Assembly (NCBI RefSeq): GCF_003473485.1
Contig: NC_053045.1
Location: 46,604,494 to 46,668,493, forward strand
Direction: 5' to 3'
DNA: 64,000 bases
Origin: Medicago truncatula
Lineage: Eukaryota > Streptophyta > Magnoliopsida > Fabales > Fabaceae
Below, piece after piece: positions 1 through 12,036 of the stretch (positions are counted from its first letter, which is position 1; the number at the start of each line of letters is the position of its first letter). Position numbers and translations under genes: made by a program. The notes beneath the pieces are model-generated. The model did no database searches. It was not told the DNA's origin and worked only from the letters and a program-made list of their open reading frames with translations.

Positions 1-46
1 GATATAAGGAAAAGTTTCAAGTAAGAAAACATTCTATGGGCACAAC

Positions 47-1638
47 CTTAGTTTGTGTAGTACCATCCAATGCTTGCATATATGTTCCATTGCCAACTTT
101 GGCAAAGAAAAGACACCCAACTTCATTAGAAGAAGAATGCGGTTGATTCGGGCCAATGGTTCCCAGCGGAAGATTTGGACAAGCCAAGACACCCAATACA
201 ACTTTCCCTTCATCTAGCAGAGCTAATGCTATGGCATATTGGTCTCCTCTTACAAAACTATAATGGCATCAGACACGCAAGAGCTACTCAGTGACTAAGC
301 ATAATGATTTTCAGTCAGTGCAATGTTTTTTTATTGTTTAAAGAAAGAAACATACCCTTTAGTACCATCTATCGGATCCAAAACCCAGTGCCGCCCAATG
401 GAACCACCTTCGGACTTACCATTATCAATGGCATTAAGCACGTCATCTGTTGTTAAAGCAGAAATGTTATGTGATCCTTCATTAACAAGAGTATCATTGA
501 CAAGATCTGTAATGCGCTTCAATGTATCTTGGCCACTTTCCTTACGAAGATCCCCTGAATCCTAATAGAGTTTAAACACGGGATTTTAAGAAAAGAAATA
601 AGATTCTGCATGTCCAAGAAATCTGTAACAGTTAAAATTTCACCTCCTCAGCTACTAATGAAAATGGTTCAGAAGGAAGCTCTCTCTGAAGCATCAAGCT
701 GACCAAGATCTGCGAACCTGTCAACCAAAATGTAAGCAAAGTAACAGGGATGTTTGGACGGAGGATTTTGGAGGGGAGGACTTATTTTTCTTATCTACAC
801 TAAGAAAGCTATAAAATGCTTTTGAAAATAAATTAAGTGTGATTGAAATGCTATATGATCATTTATAGTATCATTCTTTTAATTTTTAAAAAATGCCAAA
901 CATATTAAAAAAAAAAAAAAAAAAATAGACTTATCACTCCAAAACCCTCAATCCAAACATACTTGAAAAGAACTTATGACATGTACATGAGTTGCTTTCA
1001 GCTTATTGAGATAATCTCTCAAGGATAGTTGATTATAATTTGATTATTATATCTCTAATCTCTAATGGCTAAAAAACTACAAGTTTACTTTGAATGAGAA
1101 AATAGAATAGATGTTAGGCCTATTTAGATTGTGAAACACTAAGATATTAGGTACTTTGCTTTGTATGAATGAATAATACTAACCATAATCAGCAACAGTG
1201 ACAGGAGTTTTGTCAGATTTAGAGTGAACATCAGATTGAAGAAGAGCTTTTTGTACTTTCTGAAGCAAACAAGAAAGAAAGCATTAATTAATAATAATAA
1301 TAATAATAATAATAAGATACTATAAGCAATTTGATGTTGTTGATTTAGGGTTATTGACATGCCTGGCAAAGACGAGCAGCGAGAGTGGCAGCTTTCTTAG
1401 CAGCAGCGAGTTCCTTCTCGTAAGAAGACATTAAAGAAGAAGAAGAAAGTATTGTCGTTAATGGTGACCAACGACGACAATACAATGAAGAGGATCTTCT
1501 TGTCGTTGATGATGATAATGAGAAACCAGAGACGGTGGTGGATTTTTTCCTGATTATTATTATTGTATTTATGGATTCGCAACAATCCCTTATTGCTACT
1601 ACCGTTCTTGTTCCTCCCAACAAACTCTGCGTCCCCAT
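47..1638 (-). CDS. SAL1: SAL1-type 3'(2'),5'-bisphosphate nucleotidase, 5' part (five exons; 3' end outside the window)
   Basis: This gene encodes a Mg-dependent phosphatase of the inositol monophosphatase superfamily. The family hydrolyses PAP to AMP and can act on inositol polyphosphates; the plant enzyme works in plastids and mitochondria in stress retrograde signalling. Exons read on the minus strand are 1638-1363, 1259-1184, 717-644, 561-356 and 257-47, joined in frame. A donor follows at 46, so the remaining exons lie beyond base 1. Metal-binding signatures are visible: VAEED (acidic pair at residues 142-143) and DPIDGT at 204-209. The protein closely follows Arabidopsis SAL1 from AAAKKAATLAARLCQKVQ onward. 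The first roughly 70 residues are rich in Ser, Thr and Arg, as expected for a transit peptide. The start is the ATG at 1638. Intron 1 begins with GC instead of GT. Intron 2 carries a small foldback element. Confidence 0.93.
748..961. mobile_element. Small foldback MITE in SAL1 intron 2
   Basis: The ends form an imperfect inverted repeat: ATGTTTGGACGGAGGATTTT near 750 is mirrored by CCAAAACCCTCAATCCAAACAT ending near 960 (given in part). The interior is AT-rich and contains an A-run of about 17-20 bases. The TGTTTGG terminus resembles Tourist/PIF-type MITEs, but I could not define a convincing target duplication. It lies wholly within an intron. Confidence 0.5.
1286..1314. repeat. (AAT)n microsatellite in SAL1 intron 1
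   Basis: About nine AAT units sit roughly 50 bases inside intron 1, downstream of the unusual GC donor in gene orientation. It is a length-variable simple repeat with no sign of function. Confidence 0.8.
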
Positions 1639-2115
1639 TTTCCCTTTCTTTTTTTTAAATTAAATAAATAATTATATATCCATATTATTTAACGACCCAA
1701 GGTCGTGAATTAACGACAAATAAAAATATTTATTTTTATAATAATGTTTTCGATGAATAACTTTTATTTTATCCAATAGATTTATTATTAGTATCACATG
1801 ATAGTTTTTTTGAATTAAAAATTTTGTATTTCTTTGTTCTTATTTTGTTTCAATCAATTCAAAAAAATATTATCTGCAATTTTTGTGGGCTCGATACTCT
1901 ATTTATCATTATATTTGGCACACCTGTTGAAGTTGAAAAGAAGTAGACATCATAGTTGTATCTAAATGTGTAATTCAACATCAATAATATAAATTCAAAA
2001 GTACAAGCAAGCAATAGCTCCAAACTGATAAGTACGAAAGAAATACAAAGGCTTTTCAAACCGTATAGAATACAACAATGAAGAAATGATGCAATGCCTA
2101 TTGAACACAAAGTAT
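1639..2115. other. SAL1 5' flank and 3' flank of the proline-rich gene; no gene seen
   Basis: AT-rich DNA between two minus-strand genes. It should hold the SAL1 promoter and 5' UTR, and the 3' UTR of the proline-rich gene. The short open frames here have no recognisable content. Confidence 0.5.
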
Positions 2116-2377
2116 TTATGGGAAAGTGGTTGGGATTGAAGGAAGTGTTGGAAGATTGGTAGGAAAGCTAGGAAGTGGTGGCATAGACATAGTGAGCTTA
2201 GGTAGAGATGGAATGGTAGTAGGCAATGGAGGAAGATTTCCTTGAGGCATATTTGGAATTGAAGGCAAATTCGGTTGTGTTGTTGTTTGCAAAAGATGAC
2301 GAGCTTCTAGGTTCATGCTTGACATTGTCACAACAAGAAGTAAATTAAGTTGTGATTAAGGATTTGCTTGATGCCAT
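2116..2377 (-). pseudogene. Small secreted proline-rich protein gene with a disrupted signal-peptide frame
   Basis: The readable frame (ATG at 2331, TAA at 2116) encodes 71 residues dominated by Pro, Leu and Ser in a loose LPSIP/LPPLP/LPTLP pattern, preceded by NLEARHLLQ. That layout is typical of small cell-wall or secreted proline-rich proteins of the PELPK-like type. A signal peptide is expected before it. Upstream, an ATG at 2377 opens MASSKSLITT and meets TAA at 2345-2347. A hydrophobic LLLVVT stretch then continues in the other frame straight into the readable ORF. The two halves look like one N-terminus broken by about four extra bases near 2344-2348. A TATA-like box lies at a sensible distance upstream. 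The copy is either a recent pseudogene, or translated from the internal ATG without a secretion signal, or mis-sequenced here. No intron is evident that would repair it. Confidence 0.65.
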
Positions 2378-2456
2378 TTTGATGAATTTTAGGAGCTAAG
2401 GAATAGATTTGTATATTGCTTTTGGATTTTATGAAAAGCAAAGGGATAGTGGATGG

Positions 2457-2467
2457 TTTTATATAGA
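2457..2467 (-). promoter_or_regulatory. TATA box of the proline-rich gene
   Basis: On the minus strand the sequence reads CTATATAAAACC about 80-90 bases before the ATG at 2377. This is a normal plant TATA spacing, with a transcription start expected near 2430. The promoter looks intact although the reading frame is broken. Confidence 0.5.
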
Positions 2468-2671
2468 GTAGAAGAGATTTGAATCAAGGTAGCTTGGAGA
2501 ATAATAAAAGCATTTGCAATCTTAAGTTACTTCAACTTCCTGTGTTTTACTTTCACAAAACCATTTTTGTGGTTAGACTGGTTGGCTACTATTAGTACGA
2601 TGGCCAACTCTTTCTGTTTTATATGTTTTAAAGAGCTAAATAGGATAAAATCACAAGTGTTTTATAAATAA

Positions 2672-3172
2672 GGGTTAAATATATTTTTAGTCCCTATAAA
2701 TATATTAACTTTTCGTTTTAGTCCCTCTAAATTTTTTTTTCAACTTTTAGTCCTTATAAAATTTTCAATCGCTACTTTTGGTCCCTATTTTTAAGTTAAT
2801 TTTTGTATTTTTAAATGAAATTGTGCATAAATGTTAAGAATATTGTAAAAAAAATTCCCAAAAAATGCTAGAATTTTTTAGCAAAACACAAATTAAATAT
2901 GAATTTTTAACCTTCAAAAATATAAAAATTCATATTAAATTCATGCTTTGTTAAAAAATTCTAATTTTTTTTGGGAGAGATTCTTATAATATTATGAATT
3001 TTTCTGGAAAATTTCATTAAAAAAATATTAATTCTATATATGAGTTTACTTTAAAAGAGGGACCAAAAGTGAAGATGAAAAAATTTTAAGGGACTAAAAG
3101 TTGAAGGAAAATTTTAGAGGGACTAAAACGAAAAGTTGGTATATTTATAGGGGCTAAAAACATATTTAACCC
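2672..3172. mobile_element. 501-bp Mutator-type MITE with 9-bp target duplication
   Basis: The termini GGGTTAAATATATTTTTAG (left) and CATATTTAACCC (right) belong to long inverted arms of at least 100 bp, containing repeated phrases of the form TTTTAGTCCCT. The element is flanked by identical 9-bp direct repeats TATAAATAA at 2663-2671 and 3173-3181, the target-duplication length of Mutator-like elements. It has no coding capacity. This family type is abundant in legume genomes (established knowledge). It could fold into a long hairpin RNA. Confidence 0.85.
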
Positions 3173-3181
3173 TATAAATAA

Positions 3182-4268
3182 CGTTTTATTTTATAGAATT
3201 CATGCTCGGGAGAAAATATTATTGCAAATAGTGAATGAATTGTTTCTGGTTAAAAATAATTTATGTATTATTATATTTTCGTGTAAAAGTAAATTTAACA
3301 ATAAATTTAAATATTAAAATTAATTCTATAATTACAACTTCTAACATTTACTATTAAGTAAAAATTAAATTTAAGGGAAGATAAAATATGTCAAAATTAA
3401 TTCTAGAATAAAAAACTTTCTCCTCAAAAAAATCACCAAGATACACTTAATATCAAAAAGTTGGTGATCTATTTGGTAGGGCTAACATAAGGGGATGTCA
3501 CTAAAGCAATGGCTTTAGGCCCTCAAGTTTTTTAGGCTTCTTATTATACCTCATTTTTTGTTTTTTGAAAATATTTTTGTTCGTCAAATTTTATAAAAAT
3601 GTTCGCTCGAAACTTAAGTGATATTTAAATGATAGTTAAAATTCATGTTGCAAATTCAATTTCAATGCTAACTATTTTATTGGTTATTTGAATCTTAAAT
3701 TCTTTTAGTCTTCAGATTCATATCAATCTAATTTGAACCAAAAAGAAAAATATTAACTTGTGGGCACGTATTAAGGAACTTATTATAGAAATATATGCAT
3801 CAAAAATCGTGTAATCGACTTTTAAAAAGTTAAAATATTATATTTTTCAATGCAAAATTGCTCTATTTAGATTCCTTAACATAACCCTCTAAAAAAATGG
3901 TGTTTTTGGGTATTTATGATAAATTAGCTCACTTTAATGTAGCACAAACTAGACCATGTTTCCTTTTTCAAATGAAATAAACACATGTTGATTACAAGCG
4001 AGCATCACACTGTGAGTGGGTGCTTAATAACTTTTCATCGACTTTTTCAAAATCTTTTGAGTAATTTGAGAGGTTTATTGAGCAACCAAAGCTAAACTTG
4101 GGTACTCTGCAGTTTCAGAATTTGGCGAGGGCCGGACTATGAAAATGTTTACTCTTGAGGTGATTGCTTTTGAACCCCATCAACGAAGCTAAAATGGTGT
4201 TTTAGAGTATAAAAAATGTTTAAAATTAGTCAAAACAAGTCATAAACTTGTAAGAAAATAACGGTTAT
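3182..4268. other. Intergenic AT-rich DNA; no gene seen
   Basis: I found no conserved coding frame, RNA gene or clear repeat boundary here. A micro-insertion at its right edge is listed separately. Confidence 0.5.
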
Positions 4269-4301
4269 CAAACACATTTTTTTTTTTGGTTACAAACACA
4301 T
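4269..4301 (-). mobile_element. Tail-only micro-insertion: TAACC plus A10, 9-bp direct repeats
   Basis: The 9-bp repeat CAAACACAT occurs at 4269-4277 and 4293-4301. Between them are 15 bases that read, on the minus strand, TAACC followed by ten A. The layout matches a severely 5'-truncated retroposon: a target duplication around little more than the poly(A) tail. The same tag recurs at three other loci in this window. Confidence 0.65.
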
Positions 4302-4469
4302 ATCTTTTAATCATATGAATTTATCAGCTATAAGACAACTTATTGTGCTTGTTGGGAGTTAGGATCTCTCCATTTTTTAAACTTCCACCTTGTCAAGTAC
4401 CACATCGAGTCATATGGAGTGCTGTTGCAAGAAAATTTTGGTTAATAAAAATTTATGTTTGTGGTCTAA

Positions 4470-4988
4470 TTTTTTTTTTTGACAAAAACAAAATCATATT
4501 CATTCATTCAAATCGAGAGATTACATCATTCAACACCGCTAAAAACGTAAAAGATGAATCTGCGAACAAACTCACATCATCCAAGTTAATAGCATATAAC
4601 GACATAATGTCTACAAAAATATATGATAAAATTAAAGTGACCGAAATATCCATGGCCTCCGGATTTGCAACGTTGATGCCCAAATCTTCGATTGAATAAT
4701 CGATCTTTCAATATAAATCAAATTAACACCGCACGAAGACGGGAAATGAAACAACGCTGCACAAGACGACGAACAACAAACCACCACACTTAGATGATGA
4801 AATCACAAAGAAAAAAACCTAAATCTATGTGAAAATCACTTATTTAGATTGAAATAGAGAGAAAAAGATGAAGAAGGGTGATTTTAGATCAAGAATTGAC
4901 CCAAAACCACCCCTCAATGAAGAAACAGTAAGAAAAAACCTAGAGAGAAAACTAGGACTAGCTTATTAGAGATGAGAGATTATTACAA
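4470..4988 (-). mobile_element. 519-bp retroposon (truncated LINE or SINE-like) with poly(A) and 10-bp TSD
   Basis: A perfect 10-bp direct repeat TGTGGTCTAA lies at 4460-4469 and 4989-4998. The left edge is a T-run of about 11, i.e. a 3' poly(A) tail in minus orientation, preceded by GATTTTGTTTTTGTC. The opposite end is rich in TTTTCTCTC, like an mRNA leader. Direct repeats plus a poly(A) tail indicate target-primed reverse transcription. No reverse transcriptase is encoded. A 118-codon frame overlapping it on the plus strand is an antisense shadow. It may be a non-autonomous LINE derivative or a retroposed transcript. Confidence 0.7.
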
Positions 4989-4998
4989 TGTGGTCTAA

Positions 4999-5581
4999 CT
5001 TTCCCTAATATATAGAAGTAGCACTACCAAATATCATTTAGTCATTATTATAAATAAAAATCCACATTTTAGATTTATCAGATAAGTGATGTAAAAAGAC
5101 CCCATAATCATTTATCTAATGAATTTAAATAATGGATTTTTACTTATACCAATGACAAATATATTTAGATTTTATGCATTGAATTTGTGATACATTAATT
5201 ATTAAATAATATTAGCCTTTCGATTTCAAATCATTAAAAAATGATTTGATGTGACTCAATCAATCTCAAATCAACACTGAGATTTATTAGTACAGTATAA
5301 ATACTTGCATTTATTAATGTAGGTAATCCGAACGCAGTGCTATGACAACTGAAGATGATAATGGAAAATCTTCATAAGATAATGCAAGGAAATCAGTCAT
5401 AAAATCTATATACATATTATTATTAAAAATGATAAAATGAAACTCAAAACATTCGAATATTTATTTGGTCATAACCCAATGCTAATTAATTAATATATAT
5501 TGCTATATTGAAATATAATACCACCTTTTCTTTGTCATGGTCTTCATTTGAATTTGAATAACATTGCATTGCACTAGTGGT
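4999..5581. other. Intergenic AT-rich DNA; 3' flank of the PLATZ gene
   Basis: It should contain the PLATZ 3' UTR near 5400-5580. I see no other feature. Confidence 0.4.
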
Positions 5582-8500
5582 CTAGATTAGAGGAGCTCTC
5601 TTAGGAGCACCCTTTCTCCTACTTCCAAGGGAGAGGAAGAAACCATTGGTTTTGTTGTTCATAGAACGGCTTGTAGCCTCCTCAGTATTGGTAGGGACAA
5701 ATTGGGTATTATCTTCATCAATAACCTCTGAGCTATCTACCCTTAAACCCTCGAATTGCGAATATGAAAAATGGGATTCATGGAATCGATGTACCAATAT
5801 GCTGGACAAGCTTTCACCTTTGTATACCATGTGATCAACCTGCATTATTTTATACAAATATATTAATGTTTTTATGTTGTGTTAAATGAAATATTTTAAC
5901 ACATTTTTATGCACATCCCAAAAAACAGAAAAATTAATTAAAGCAGCAAAGTTCTACCTGCATTTACTTATGTGGAGTATTACTGTCACATTTGAGGTTT
6001 TCATAAAGAGAAAGACACTTGGTTAGTTCATAAAGACATAGACCAAAAACCAATCCCATAGGTGTTTTAAGTTCCGAGGATAGATAGGCTAGCGGCTAGT
6101 CTTTTCAAGGAGTAATTATTTTTCTTTCAAATCTATCCTAATAAATACCTATTTTTATTTTTTATTTAAGTGGCGAAGTTAGACCATAGCTTAAGGTGTT
6201 CAAACCTCTTGACGTTTGTTTGGTTTGGCTTTTAAAAAGCAAAAAGGGCTTCTATTTCTCCCCTGTCGTGAAAACTAAGTTTTCCATTATGTTTGATTTG
6301 ACTATCGAGAATCGCTTACATCCTCCAAACGCACTTCTCTATAATTTCTAACTTTTGAGTTAGCTAAAATCAGTTCTACATTAAACTAACTTTAATTTTC
6401 TTCACTATCCTCTTTAATTACCATCAATTTCTTCCATCTTTTCTCAAATGGACACACCGAAGAACGAAACACACAATAAGAACATACATAAGACATCATA
6501 TTTAATGGTATAATTATAAATAAACTTCATTCAATATTTTAATATTTTAGTAACACTCCACACTTTTTATAATTATTTGAACAATTCAACTACATTTGCA
6601 ATATATCCAAACCATCTATCAAAAATTACAAACGTGTCCTATTACACCCCATGATAATTCATCAAAACTCAAAATGCATGTATTATTATTAACTCTATAT
6701 TTTTATAATCCAACCTCATAAAAAATCCTTGTGTTGCACCTCTTTTAAAAATAAAAAAAACTTTATTTTTAAAGTCCAACACAGCAAAGAGGATCGTAGT
6801 ATAATTGGGCAACATTGTCCAGTTTTAGGAATGGTTTTACAAAGTCAAATATCCACAAAGATATTCATCTTCCATCTTCATTTACAATCCAAAGAAAAGC
6901 ACGAAAATCACTACTCAAATTTGGGTAAAATTGCTTACCCAACCACTCAAACAACCTCATTTATTTTCTTTTCCTCATCCCTTCCCTCCCACTCATCTAA
7001 AATCTGTGATCTAGAATTTGAGATCTAGGTAACTATAAATATTGTTTTGAATTGGGTAATTTATAATAATGGTAAAGAGGAACATAGATCCACAAACATT
7101 ATACCATTATATTAATTTTCGTAATAATGGTAATGAAGAATAAATTTATAGCAATGGATAATACTAGTACTCCTAATTCAATTTCATTTTATCAACAAAA
7201 AAAAATCCTATTAATCAGTGTGTTTCTACCTAAGTTTGGCTAGCCTTTTGGATTTTTATGTAGGGGGCTGCTGCTATTAATCAATTTCAGACTAATTGTG
7301 GCTTATTTTCTTGTTTGCATTAAACCTTTGTGTTTTACGTATACTTGCGCGCCTTGTGGTTGTTTTATTCTTCAATATAATTTTTGTTGTTGTTCCTTAA
7401 AAGAGCCTGTTTTTATTTTTATTTTAATTACATGAAGATGGGTTTTGGATTGTTCTTTGATTTTAATTTTCTAGGTTTTTTAAGAACAAATTGATGAAGA
7501 TGTGTATAGATTGCAGTCTCTTGGTGGTGGTGAATTGCAGATTTGCATTTTTATCAAGTTGAAGATGATGATGGGAAAGTATATAGTGTGGATTGACCAT
7601 CATAAAATCTATGTTTCTCTTTAATCTAATGGTAAAAAAAAAAAAAAAATTTCCATGGTTTCCCACGTGAAATGTCATCTTGTATGTTTTTCCTCGATTC
7701 ATTCTTCCATGAATCGTTAAAAAAAAAGTTCATCAAAATTCAGGATCTAATAAATCGAATAATTGAAAATGATTCTTGAAATTAACGAATTTGTGAATCC
7801 CGAATACCCAACTGATTTATTTGGTTTATATGAAAAAATTAAGAGGGTCAAAAGCAATCAATGTGTTTGTTCTAAGTACTTTCTCTATTTCAGTCTCAAA
7901 ATAACCGACCTTTTTACAAAGAGAAATTATCCTAAAATAATTGACTTATTCAAATTTTAACACAATTAATTTTTTTTTTTTCAATTATACCACTTTCAGC
8001 ATCCTCAGTTCAACATTTTTTACTTTGCATTTATGGAAACAGATAATTACATCAATATTTTATATTAATATTAAAATAAAATAAAAAATTCTCTATTTTA
8101 TTTATATAACTTTTTTAAGGAAAATGTTAACATATGACCTAAGAGTTAGGGCATATGCTAATAAACTTAAGATAGAAATAGTTGTCTTAATCGTGCATTT
8201 AACTATTTAAAGTTTTTTTTTTTTAATGTAAGATTATCATTTTTAGATTCTTTGACACATACCTTGAGACAAAATCCCTTCGAAGTACAAGAAAAAAAAA
8301 ACAATTTTTAAATTCATTGAATAACTTATGCATCAGTTATTATTCAATGAACCTAAAAACGATTTTTTACTTATAATAGTGGCGGAAGTAAGTTAATAAG
8401 AATTTTTTCTTAATATGTGTGAAATGACAAATTAGTTAATTTGAAACTAAATGAGTACAAATTATTGAAAATGTTGAAAAAATGTACTAATATAAAATTA

Positions 8501-11404
8501 GTTAATTTTAAGCATCTGTTCTTTTGCAATTTTTCACATCTATTACAGAAAAGCATATAAAATTTATTTATTTATTTTACATATATGAATCTGTTCAACC
8601 CTAACTTAGAATTATTCACAATAATTCTAATAAATATTGGTTCATTAGAATATAAAAAGAATATAATTAAATTAAGATTTTGATCCCCACCGTCAACACA
8701 AAAATGCATCCATTTTAAAAAGAATAACACGGACCACGTATTGATCCACACATATATGTGCATGTGGATAAAACATAAAGTCTTGAAAATATGACCTCAA
8801 AGGTGTAACAGAATATTTTAACGGTATATATTTTAGTTGATCAACGTTATACCGAAAGTAGTTTTAGTCTTCCCAAATTATATAATTTGAGAATAATGAC
8901 ATAAAACTTCATTATCTGATAATCACCAAAGGATATATATATTTGTACTATATTATTACAAAAGTTGAAAAAAAAGATTTGGATCTTGACCGGTAATTTG
9001 TACGTGAAAGTAAATGGCCAAAAGGAAATGATAGTATATATGTAGAAAGACATAAAAATGAAAATGAGACAAAAATTAGGCATAGATTACCTTGCATGAG
9101 AGAGAACAGAAATGGAAGGGATCCTGAAGAATCCTGTCACAAGTGCAGCAGAAAGAGTTGGCATTGGCAGCAGTAGTAGTACCTTTGCATGACCTTGACT
9201 GCACCCTCTCATTTAAGAATATCACTTTCGCACCGTTAATCGTATATGCCTGCATCCATTCCAAACCAACTCATATATTATTTCTACCTATGCTAATAAT
9301 TAATCAATTAATATTGCTTAATTCTAATAATTAATTTTCATTATTTATTGATTGAGTAGTAAGTATTTGTTTGACCTGAATATTCGAGCAATCGATGAGC
9401 TTTTCAAGATCACCCAATTGAACCACGTCATGGTAAACATACCTTCTCACCTGCACAATTATTGTCGCACATTATTGCTCATTCATACAAATACTACAAA
9501 ATTATAAAAATGAGCGTACGAGTACGAGTAAGCAGGCAAAAAAACAACTTTCCATATTTACATATCATCACAAAATTGTTTACCTAACATAGTATTCTAT
9601 TTCTATCCATCTTATAAACTTCTTGTTGAAAATCACATACATTTTGAGTTTTAGTTTTAATTTATATACGAAGAACTCAAACTAAAAATATGAATGAAAT
9701 GTGACAGTTTCTGAGATGAAAATAATGTCATCCAATGAAATATTATTTATGAAATAAGTATTCAATACAAGACATTATTTTTCATTAATAATAGCATGAG
9801 AAAAACAAATAATAAAATTAAAAGAAACAAAAATCATAAATAGAGTGATAGTAGGAAAGTAAATACTAATTTTTCATTGTTAGGTCAATTATTTTTTGCA
9901 AATTGACTTCTAATTTGAGACAAACTTTTATAATCTGGCACGGGAGGAGTGCAAGAGTAACCATTAAATTATTCTTTATTACAACAATTATTGAATTAAT
10001 TTAAATTTTCATTTGGAGATAATTAAAGGTGGAGAAAAACCTAAAAAAGCTATAAAAAAATAAAATTAGAGATCAATAAATTCGATTCAAATGTCCTAAA
10101 AATAAAAACCATATTTGATATGGGATAAAGTTTTGGTTAATGTTATATTGGAACCATGCACATGTCCTAAAAATAAAAACTAGAGTTGGGGGAAGTAGGG
10201 CTTTCCAAACTTGAAGTAGAAAGACAGAAGAAGAATTTGGGTCAAAGCTTTCGCTTTCAATGAAAGGAACGTTGCAGGGATCTTCCATTAATGGGAAAGA
10301 AACCAAAACATAAAAGTAGAAATTAATCATACAAGACATGGTGAACCCTCCTGGAAAACAAAAAGTGGAAAACTGTGTTTAAGCAGCATCAACAGTGATA
10401 TCTGGGAAACATCAAACACAATGAGACAAAATTGGTCACTAGTGTCTAGTGGTGGTGGTGACTTCAATTTACCAAGCCCTTGTCAATTCTAGAAAACCAA
10501 AAATTAAATTAAAAGAAAGAGTATAGAACTAAGGTATTGAAAATACTATAATAATAATAATCTAGCAGAGGGAATAACAAGATACAATTGAACCTAGAAC
10601 TTTAAAATGAGTAAATATTAGAAACACAATTTCTAATATTATTTTTTTAATACAAACTATGTTATGTTAGAATCCCACTGAAAAGAAAGAAAAAAAAAAA
10701 GCAAATCTAGTGTGATTTGTTTGAATTTTATACAAGGATATATAGATAGTGTTTTCTTATTAAAAAATAATAATGTTATGTATCGATAACATTGCAGATT
10801 TCCAGATGTTTAAACAAAAAATCCCTGACTCAATTATCCTCTTCCCAAGAATTTGAAGGAAGTATTCAGAAATAGGCACCAAACAAAGTATAAATCCATA
10901 TCAAAAATGAAAAGTTCAGCGACTAAAATCATCATCAACATATTGAAAAAATACTTTTAAAATTGTTCAAAAAACTTCATTAATTGAAGAACATATATAT
11001 AGGTGAATCTGAATTTAATCATTTATAAGAGAATAAAGTAATCCAAATCCAACACAAAATGATCAACCAGCTGAAAGGAAAAAAAGAATGTTAAGTTACT
11101 ACAACTACATGAATTAATTTGCAAAGACCCTTTAAAATTTTGGAGTTGATAAGGTCCATAATAGAAGTTAAGTTACTAGTACCTGAAGGAGGGGGTGAGA
11201 GGGATGAGAAGGGAGACAGTGAGGGCAAATGGTGAGACAACAGTGCAAACAAAGGATGTTCTTTTCGTTCTTCCTTTGGTTCTGGTGGACCCCACAACCC
11301 CCAAAGAATGTCTCACCCATTAACCTCTCTAACCATGCAGGTTTCTGATTCACTTTCATGTCTCCCTTTGCTTCTGATGATGGGTCACTTCCACTTCCTC
11401 TCAT
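5582..11404 (-). CDS. PLATZ-family zinc-binding transcription factor (four exons, 237 aa)
   Basis: PLATZ proteins are plant-specific zinc-dependent nuclear factors that bind A/T-rich DNA, generally as repressors. Exons on the minus strand are 11404-11183, 9450-9376, 9249-9091 and 5839-5582, all with GT-AG borders and phase-0 junctions, giving 74+25+53+85 residues. The first zinc cluster spans residues 37-70 (C37-x2-H40, cysteines at 52-63, H67-x2-H70). The second is C133-x2-C136-x10-C147-x3-C151. The core MGETFFGGCGVHQNQRKNEK and the downstream VDHMVYKGESLSSILVHRF segment are family hallmarks. The C-terminus is variable and basic (GSRRKGAPKRAPLI). The start is the ATG at 11404; a later Met at residue 16 is possible. 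Intron 3 is 3.25 kb and intron 1 is 1.7 kb. Which family member this is cannot be told from sequence alone. Confidence 0.93.
5840..9090 (-). other. Large intron 3 of the PLATZ gene (3251 bp)
   Basis: The intron runs from donor GTAATC at 9090 to acceptor TGCAG at 5840. It holds only AT-rich sequence and scattered short open frames without recognisable content. I saw no inserted element with defined ends, although its size suggests old, decayed insertions. Confidence 0.6.
10089..10183. repeat. 19-bp direct repeat in PLATZ intron 1
   Basis: ATGTCCTAAAAATAAAAAC occurs near 10089 and again near 10164, about 75 bases apart. It is probably a local duplication. Confidence 0.6.
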
Positions 11405-12020
11405 GTCTCACTCTACAACACCACTTTGTTATGTCTTTTCTTTTCCAAAGTTTCTCTGTTTCTATCACTGTGTATGTCTAGTTCTATGGTTTGGTTTGTG
11501 AGGAACAAAACTGGTTATTTATGAACTAAAGTTTTCTGTTTATGTCAACTGAATGGTTTGGTTAGGTTAGGTTAGGTTAGGAGGATTGTTTTTCATTTTT
11601 CTTACTCATCATTACTTTTGTAAGAACCCTAAACTAATGAACCTATATATTTTATCTATTTTTTGGAAATTAAGAAATAATCGAATTTTCAAATTAGTTA
11701 TAAAGTGGTTATTGATTTTATATTAAGTTATATATTACTTTCGAAATTTTACACAAATTAAAAAATGTCATTAAAAGAAAAAATTATAAATTATTTTATA
11801 AAATTATCATTTTTTAATAATACAAAAAGAGAAATTAAAAGAATTGGTAAAAATAGCGAGTAATAAATAGTAAACTATCCTTTTAAAAAAATAAATAGCA
11901 AATTATATAATAAAAAAATAAGAACGATAATATTTCATTGATATTTGTAAAATGATATAAAACTAACAATGTTTTTAGCTAAAATAACATATATTGAAAA
12001 AGACGTAGAGAGTAATAATT
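11405..12020. other. PLATZ promoter and upstream intergenic DNA
   Basis: The PLATZ 5' UTR and promoter should lie here. Near 11560-11581 there are four tandem GGTTA units. Nothing else is recognisable. Confidence 0.4.
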
Positions 12021-12036
12021 TTCTTCTTCAATTTTT

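Noticed and set aside
4343..4699. 118-codon plus-strand frame
   Set aside because: It runs through the poly(T) tail and body of the minus-strand retroposon, so it is antisense noise.
11562..11581. Four tandem GGTTA units, telomere-like
   Set aside because: Plant telomere repeats are TTTAGGG; four pentamers are too few to mean anything.
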